Assembly: GCF_000341185.1 (NCBI RefSeq) | Contig: NZ_ANBH01000290.1 | Coordinates: forward strand, 5,781 to 40,828 | DNA: 35,048 bases | Source: Nocardiopsis chromatogenes YIM 90109 | GTDB taxonomy: Bacteria; Actinomycetota; Actinomycetes; Streptosporangiales; Streptosporangiaceae | Direction of reading: 5' to 3' | Shown here: piece after piece, positions 31,224 through 35,048 of the stretch | How positions within the stretch are numbered: the first letter of the stretch is position 1 | Layout: the number at the start of each line of letters is the position of its first letter | Program-made: the position numbers and the translations under genes | Notes under the pieces: model-generated | What the model saw: the letters and a program-made list of their open reading frames with translations, nothing else | The model's database searches: none | Told to the model about the DNA's origin: nothing

Positions 31224-32072
31224 TCAGAGGGCGGCGGCTCGCGTCTGCACGAGGCCTTGGGACTCCACGACGTCCACCTCGGTGTCGGCTTCGGTGAACA
31301 GCGGGGCGAGTTCACCGCCGGTACCGTCGGTCGCCTCCCAGCTCACCGACCAGGTCACTTCCACCGCGACCGTGTAGTCACCGGTGGAGGCGCGAGTGTA
31401 GGTGTGGCCGCAGTCGGGAGAGGCGGAGGCGGGATCGTCGCGCCCGGGGGCATAGGGGCGACCGGGCCCAGAGCAGGTGACGACCTCGCCGTCGCCCATG
31501 GACCAGTCCGCCGACGTCGGGGTCGCGGTCACCGAGACGGCTCCGCCAGGGACTTCGGCTTCGGCCGTCACGGGCTCCCACACCTCTTCGTCGACCCACA
31601 GCCAGACCGGGACCTGCACCAGCACCGGCGCGTCCGCGCCGGGAGAGGTGTTCAGACCGGGGCCGGGAAGATGCATCGCGTCGCGAGCGGCATCGGCGAG
31701 GGCGACGGGGTCGAAGGCCGGTCCGCCGTCATCACCGCCGCCACCGGCCCCTCCACCAGGCACCGCGAGAGTGGTGGTGCAGTCCTGAACGGCAGCGCCT
31801 GGTTCCGTGCACACCGTCCCGGCGTAGGCTCCGCCCGTGCTCGAGGATCCGCTGCCGCCGCCGTTCTCGCTGGAGGCGCCACCACCAGCTCCCCCACCAG
31901 GCCGCCCCGGCGTGCCTTCCCCTGATTCAGCGCTGACGTCGCAGCCGGGACCGCCTTGGGTACCGCACTCGGCCCGCCCCAAGAAGGATGGATCGTCGGC
32001 GAATGCCGGGGCAGCTTGGACCAGAACCAGTGAACAGACTGCGGTGCTTCCGACCACACATCGCCTCAGCAC
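31224..32072 (-). CDS. Secreted protein of the Tad locus with low-complexity linker
   Basis: 282 residues from GTG 32072, overlapping the lipoprotein stop by a few bases. A signal peptide (RRCVVGSTAVCSLVLVQAAP, cleavage after AFA) is followed by a Gly/Ser-rich linker (about 65-130), a short helical piece, and a beta domain with VPVWLWVDEEVWEPV, SADWSMGDGEVVTCSGPG and DCGHTYTRASTGDYTVAVEV. The latter resembles PKD-like beta sandwiches seen in secreted proteins of actinomycete Tad loci. Probably a surface or wall protein that accompanies the pilus. Confidence 0.7.
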   Translation of the reverse strand: MLRRCVVGSTAVCSLVLVQAAPAFADDPSFLGRAECGTQGGPGCDVSAESGEGTPGRPGGGAGGGASSENGGGSGSSSTGGAYAGTVCTEPGAAVQDCTTTLAVPGGGAGGGGDDGGPAFDPVALADAARDAMHLPGPGLNTSPGADAPVLVQVPVWLWVDEEVWEPVTAEAEVPGGAVSVTATPTSADWSMGDGEVVTCSGPGRPYAPGRDDPASASPDCGHTYTRASTGDYTVAVEVTWSVSWEATDGTGGELAPLFTEADTEVDVVESQGLVQTRAAAL

Positions 32073-32581
32073 GACCCCTGCTCCCAGATACGTAACTCGG
32101 AGACACGCCAAACCAAGCCGTCATTGGAAACGGTCGCATCCACCTTGCGCGGCCCTGGTTCAGCTTCTGCTGACGAACTCGCCTCCCCCTGTTCCACCCA
32201 CTCTGAGTCGTCAACGCAATCGAGGATCGTCACTTCACGCTCAGATGATTCGGTGACTTCCGGGGAGAGCAACGGCTCCCCGACCACGGTGACTCCATCG
32301 TCACTCGCCCCTTGAAGGGTTTGCCGCATCAGTTCCAAAGCATCCCCTGAAGCATGATCCGCTAATTCCTCTGGATCCGGATCTCCCGAGTGCGAAGCTT
32401 CGACCACCACATTCCACATATCTGTGTAGGCCCCCACCGCCGCCTCCTCATCCGACTCAGGAGTCGGCGACTCGGAGGGAGGATCCGGCTGGTCCGACTC
32501 CTCAGCGGGCACACATGCCGCTACACCCCCGACGAACAGAACGGCGAGCGCAACACGAGGCAGGGTCATTAGCTTCCTCAT
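32066..32581 (-). CDS. Lipoprotein of the Tad locus
   Basis: About 171 residues from ATG 32581; ATG 32569 has a closer ribosome site (AGGAAG). The signal peptide ends in a lipobox GVAAC, so the mature protein is lipid-anchored outside the membrane. A Pro/Ser/Glu linker follows, then a small domain (EEAAVGAYTDMWNVVVEASH; EVTILDCVDDSEWVEQGEAS; SNDGLVWRVSELRIWEQGSC). It is the first gene of the Tad operon and lies just below a good promoter. Function unknown; a NTF2-like fold is possible. Confidence 0.75.
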   Translation of the reverse strand: MRKLMTLPRVALAVLFVGGVAACVPAEESDQPDPPSESPTPESDEEAAVGAYTDMWNVVVEASHSGDPDPEELADHASGDALELMRQTLQGASDDGVTVVGEPLLSPEVTESSEREVTILDCVDDSEWVEQGEASSSAEAEPGPRKVDATVSNDGLVWRVSELRIWEQGSC

Positions 32582-32612
32582 CAGCAATTACCACATCAGC
32601 CAAGGAAGACTG

Positions 32613-32641
32613 ACGGTAACGCGCACACCACCAGCGGTCAA
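32613..32641 (-). promoter_or_regulatory. Promoter of the Tad operon
   Basis: On the minus strand TTGACC (32636-32641) and TACCGT (32613-32618) are 17 bases apart, a good fit to the vegetative actinomycete promoter. The predicted start lies about 25 bases before the lipoprotein ATG. Confidence 0.5.
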
Positions 32642-32678
32642 AGACAGAAACCCGCAGAAGGGGGCCCATTACAGCGAT

Positions 32679-32694
32679 CTTACCCATAGGTAAG
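32679..32694. promoter_or_regulatory. Palindrome upstream of the Tad promoter
   Basis: CTTACC-CATA-GGTAAG, a 6-4-6 inverted repeat 38 bases upstream of the -35 box. It suits an activator or repressor dimer; the BTAD protein encoded at the end of the same operon is one candidate, without direct proof. Confidence 0.35.
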
Positions 32695-33033
32695 CCTGAC
32701 CCAAGAGACAACCGAAGGTCCCACTCAGACACAAAGAGTAATCTCTAGAGAGCCGAACACCACACGAAGCAAAGCTGACTCTCCGTCACGTAAGAATGAC
32801 CACAAGGCAAGAAGGCGACCAACTCAGCCACGAACACACGGTTCCCCACCTAGGACCCAACCGAGAAACAAATGGATGAATCGCCAGCAATTACTCAACC
32901 ACCCTCTTATCGACACACATCGAAGGTGGAGACTCCAGGTAAACCAGCGCTCTCATTCCCCTTCGAAGCCGTGGGATGGCGCCACCGCCCAGCCCAGCCT
33001 CATCTCGATCGATGCAGTAGTTACGCTGGCGGC
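32695..33033. other. Lower-GC intergenic region between Tad operon and enzyme gene
   Basis: About 340 bases of noticeably lower GC. No gene is supported: the upstream part of the plus-strand frame lacks a ribosome site and coding character. It may mark the junction between element and chromosome. Confidence 0.35.
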
Positions 33034-33933
33034 ATGCCGCTTGAGCCCCTGCGCCTCCAGCTCCCCTCCCCGCTGGTCGAGATGGACGACGAACGGCTGG
33101 GCAACGTACGCCTGCTTCTGAAGCGGGACGACCTCATCAGCCCCGAGGTCCCGGGGAACAAGTGGCGCAAGCTCCGGCTGAACCTCGAACAGGCGGGCGA
33201 GCTCGGCCACCACACCCTGCTGACCTTCGGCGGCGCCTACTCCAACCACCTGCGCGCGGTCGCTGCGGCAGGCGCCCACTACAAGCTGGACACCATCGGC
33301 GTGGTGCGCGGCGACGAGCTCGTGGCCAAGCCGAGGAACTGGTCGCTGGCCTACTGCGAGCAGCGCGGCATGCGGCTTGTGTTCATGGACCGCCAGACCT
33401 ACCGCGAGAAGCACAGCACCGAGGTCGTCGACCGCCTCCGCAGCGAGCACGGGGACTTCTTCCTCATCCCCGAGGGCGGCTCCAACGCCCTGGCGGTGCG
33501 CGGCGCAATGGACGTCCCCGGAGAGACCACCGCCCCCTACGACGTGATCTGCTGCCCAGCCGGGACCGGAGGAACCCTCGCCGGGATCGCAGCCGGTGCC
33601 CCGCCCGGAGTGCACGCCATCGGGTTCTCAGCCCTCAAAGGCGATTTCCTCACTGACGAGGTGCAGCGACTCCAGGCCGAGGCCGGGCTCACCACTGCGA
33701 ACTGGCGGGTGGAGACCCGCTTCCACTTCGGAGGGTTCGCCAAGCACCCGCCGCAGCTGCACGCGTTCGCCACCGATTTCGAGAATCGGCACGGCATCCG
33801 CCTTGAGCTGACCTACGTCGCGAAAATGCTGGCCGGCATCTACGAGATGGCCGCCAAAGGCGAGCTCTCACCTGGTACCACAGTCGTCGCCGTCATCACC
33901 GGGCCAGCGGAAAGTGGGGCGGGCGGGACTTGA
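33034..33933 (+). CDS. PLP enzyme, ACC deaminase/D-cysteine desulfhydrase family
   Basis: 299 residues from ATG 33034. There is no ribosome site, but TAGTTA lies about 10 bases upstream, which fits a leaderless mRNA. The fold-type II PLP enzyme shows VPGNKWRKLRLNL (the Schiff-base lysine), LTFGGAYSNHLRAVAAAG, IPEGGSNALAVRG and CPAGTGGTLAGIAAG, which binds the cofactor phosphate. The family cleaves 1-aminocyclopropane-1-carboxylate or D-cysteine with release of ammonia; sequence alone does not tell the substrate. The final codons run antisense through the last 19 bases of the tRNA gene, and the C-terminus (PAESGAGGT) may be altered. Confidence 0.85.
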   Translation: MPLEPLRLQLPSPLVEMDDERLGNVRLLLKRDDLISPEVPGNKWRKLRLNLEQAGELGHHTLLTFGGAYSNHLRAVAAAGAHYKLDTIGVVRGDELVAKPRNWSLAYCEQRGMRLVFMDRQTYREKHSTEVVDRLRSEHGDFFLIPEGGSNALAVRGAMDVPGETTAPYDVICCPAGTGGTLAGIAAGAPPGVHAIGFSALKGDFLTDEVQRLQAEAGLTTANWRVETRFHFGGFAKHPPQLHAFATDFENRHGIRLELTYVAKMLAGIYEMAAKGELSPGTTVVAVITGPAESGAGGT

Positions 33934-33988
33934 ACCCGCGACCCACGGATTATGAGTCCGCTGCTCTAACCGGCTGAGCTACCGCCCC
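33915..33988 (-). tRNA. tRNA with CAT anticodon (Met; Ile2 possible)
   Basis: A full 74-base cloverleaf on the minus strand: acceptor GGGGCGG/CCGCCCC, D stem GCTC/GAGC, anticodon stem GCGGA/TCCGT around CTCATAA, T arm GCGGG-TTCAAGT-CCCGC, discriminator A. No encoded CCA. The anticodon is CAT. An initiator would need a 1-72 mismatch and three G-C pairs in the anticodon stem, so it is elongator tRNA-Met, or tRNA-Ile2 if C34 is modified to lysidine. Confidence 0.95.
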
Positions 33989-34015
33989 GGGGCTGATCCT
34001 AACGATCCGAGCCCC

Positions 34016-35020
34016 TCACAGGCGCATGTGATACTCGCGCACGACCCGCTGCGACACCGCGTGATCAACCCAGGTCAGGTCCCACTCCCCCGTGTTCACC
34101 TTGAAGTTCTTCCCGAACCCCACCCACCGGCCGGCCATCTCGCGCCCGGAGGGGTTCACGAGCAGCTGCAAGGTGCCGTGGTACTCCGCTCCGCGGTAGT
34201 GCCCGGTCGGCGAGGTCTTCTCCGACCACGTGCCGGAGGCGACCATCCCGGAGATGGTCAGCGTGAGCTCGAGTCGGGAGCCGGTGGTGTGCGGCAGCGA
34301 CTGCCCCAGCAGGCGGGGCCCGTCCTGGCGCAACACCACGTAGTGCTCGCCCTGTTGCGGGCCACGGCTGCTGCTGGTGTAGAGGTAGCGCGACCGCCAC
34401 ACCCCGGTGTAGTCCGGCCCCGGCGAGGCAGGCTCCGGTTCCGGTTCGGCATCGTCCGGCAGGGTCGCCGCCAGCGACAGGGCAGCTGACAGCTTCAAGA
34501 TAGGGCCGCGCCGCCCTTCCCCGAGCCGGGCGGTCCACCGGGTGACGGCGGCCGCGATCTCGTGTACCTCCAGAGCGGCGACCTGCTCGGCGGCCTTCTC
34601 GACCGCTCCCTCGTCCGACTCGCCTGCCAGCGGGGCAAGAGCCGCGTGCGCGCGGTGCGCACCGTCACCGCTGCGGTGGTCGGGACCGTCAGCGAGGAGG
34701 TCGACGATGTGGCACTCGTACAGCTCGGCCAGCCGCCCCAGGACCGTCAGGGACGGCTCGTAGCCCGTGGGCCCGGGCCAGAGCTCCCAGTAGCTGATCG
34801 CCTTGTCGCTCTTGGGATCGGCCGGCCACCTCTCGGACCACATCTCGGCGACCTGGCGCTGGGACCACCCGCGCGCCAGGCGCATGCCCACGCGCGCGTT
34901 CACCCGGTAGCGCTCTCGCATGACATGGGCGACCTCGCCCCATGAACGGCCTTCGGCACGTAGGCGCTCAGCCAGCTGCGCCTGCTGCTTGCGTCGGCTG
35001 CGGGCTCGGGCGGGGGGCAT
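34016..35020 (-). CDS. HTH transcriptional regulator with C-terminal beta domain
   Basis: 334 residues from ATG 35020; no ribosome site, so possibly leaderless. An XRE-like HTH (about 30-112) with ARGWSQRQVAEMWSERW and later SDKAISYWE, then TGYEPSLTVLGRLAELYECH. A helical middle (about 113-195) and an acidic/Pro hinge precede a beta-rich C-terminal domain (about 205-330: YTGVWRSRYLYTSSSRGPQQ, MVASGTWSEKTSPTGHYRGA, FGKNFKVNTGEWDLTWV) that looks like a ligand-binding barrel. Such proteins are common in Streptomyces and relatives. It lies beside the tRNA and is probably chromosomal. Confidence 0.75.
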   Translation of the reverse strand: MPPARARSRRKQQAQLAERLRAEGRSWGEVAHVMRERYRVNARVGMRLARGWSQRQVAEMWSERWPADPKSDKAISYWELWPGPTGYEPSLTVLGRLAELYECHIVDLLADGPDHRSGDGAHRAHAALAPLAGESDEGAVEKAAEQVAALEVHEIAAAVTRWTARLGEGRRGPILKLSAALSLAATLPDDAEPEPEPASPGPDYTGVWRSRYLYTSSSRGPQQGEHYVVLRQDGPRLLGQSLPHTTGSRLELTLTISGMVASGTWSEKTSPTGHYRGAEYHGTLQLLVNPSGREMAGRWVGFGKNFKVNTGEWDLTWVDHAVSQRVVREYHMRL

Positions 35021-35048
35021 TGGTAGTCAGAGGCGCGGTGCCCAAAGA

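Noticed and set aside
32872-33033. 54-residue N-terminal extension of the PLP enzyme
   Set aside because: Lower-GC sequence without coding character; the family starts at about ATG 33034.
33915-33988. tRNA as the attachment site of the visible integrase
   Set aside because: The visible recombinase is a serine enzyme, which usually does not use tRNA 3' ends, and I see no direct repeat of the tRNA end elsewhere in the window.
1-35048. CRISPR array, rRNA, IS element or inteins
   Set aside because: No regularly spaced repeats, no rRNA signature, no transposase and no intein splice motifs were seen.

Overview
The window is very GC-rich (about 70% by eye), with strong third-position GC, GTG starts and long antisense shadow frames. 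It reads as chromosome or element DNA of a filamentous actinomycete. The gene types recall Nocardiopsis, Streptomonospora or Streptomyces, but the genus is a guess. Most of it (about 1-32.6 kb) is accessory DNA that looks like a large conjugative or integrative element. It is followed by about 2.4 kb that looks like ordinary chromosome: an ACC-deaminase/D-cysteine-desulfhydrase-like enzyme, a tRNA with anticodon CAT, and an HTH regulator.

Layout. 1-2.3 kb (minus): a serine recombinase cut by the left edge, a small overlapping partner ORF, then a coupled pair of an XF1762-like GNAT-fold protein and a PAPS-reductase/PP-loop protein. 2.55-3.28 kb (plus): an HTH regulator. 3.47-4.64 kb (minus): a protein of unknown function. 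4.64-5.7 kb: no convincing gene, with inverted repeats and possible gene debris. 5.7-14.76 kb (plus): a tightly packed type IV secretion/conjugation operon, in order pilin (VirB2-like), VirB6/TrbL-like membrane protein, PrgI-family protein, VirB4 ATPase, VirD4/TraG coupling ATPase, Replic_Relax-family protein and a lytic transglycosylase-NlpC/P60 wall hydrolase, ending in a strong hairpin.

14.9-17.3 kb holds small accessory genes: a DUF1963-like protein, small membrane proteins, and gene remnants that match complete genes elsewhere in the window. 17.5-22.25 kb (minus) is a maintenance-like cluster: small proteins of unknown function, a Zn-ribbon-like protein, a DnaN-like sliding clamp paralogue and an N6-methylase-like protein. 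Several of these genes are followed by a perfect GC-rich hairpin. 22.84-32.58 kb (minus) is a Tad/Flp pilus operon: lipoprotein, secreted protein, CpaB/RcpC, TadZ, TadA/CpaF, TadB, TadC, a 58-residue pilin, two TadE-like proteins and a TadG-like protein. It ends in a transmembrane OmpA-BTAD fusion that could link cell-wall sensing to transcription.

How it may work together (inference): the T4SS-like operon supplies DNA transfer, with the wall hydrolase opening peptidoglycan. The Tad operon supplies a surface pilus that could hold mating partners together. The clamp, methylase and small proteins would support copying or establishment. The OmpA-BTAD protein could tune expression to wall or pilus state. 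No canonical MOB relaxase, no prepilin peptidase and no element ends are visible, so the boundaries and completeness of the element are unknown.
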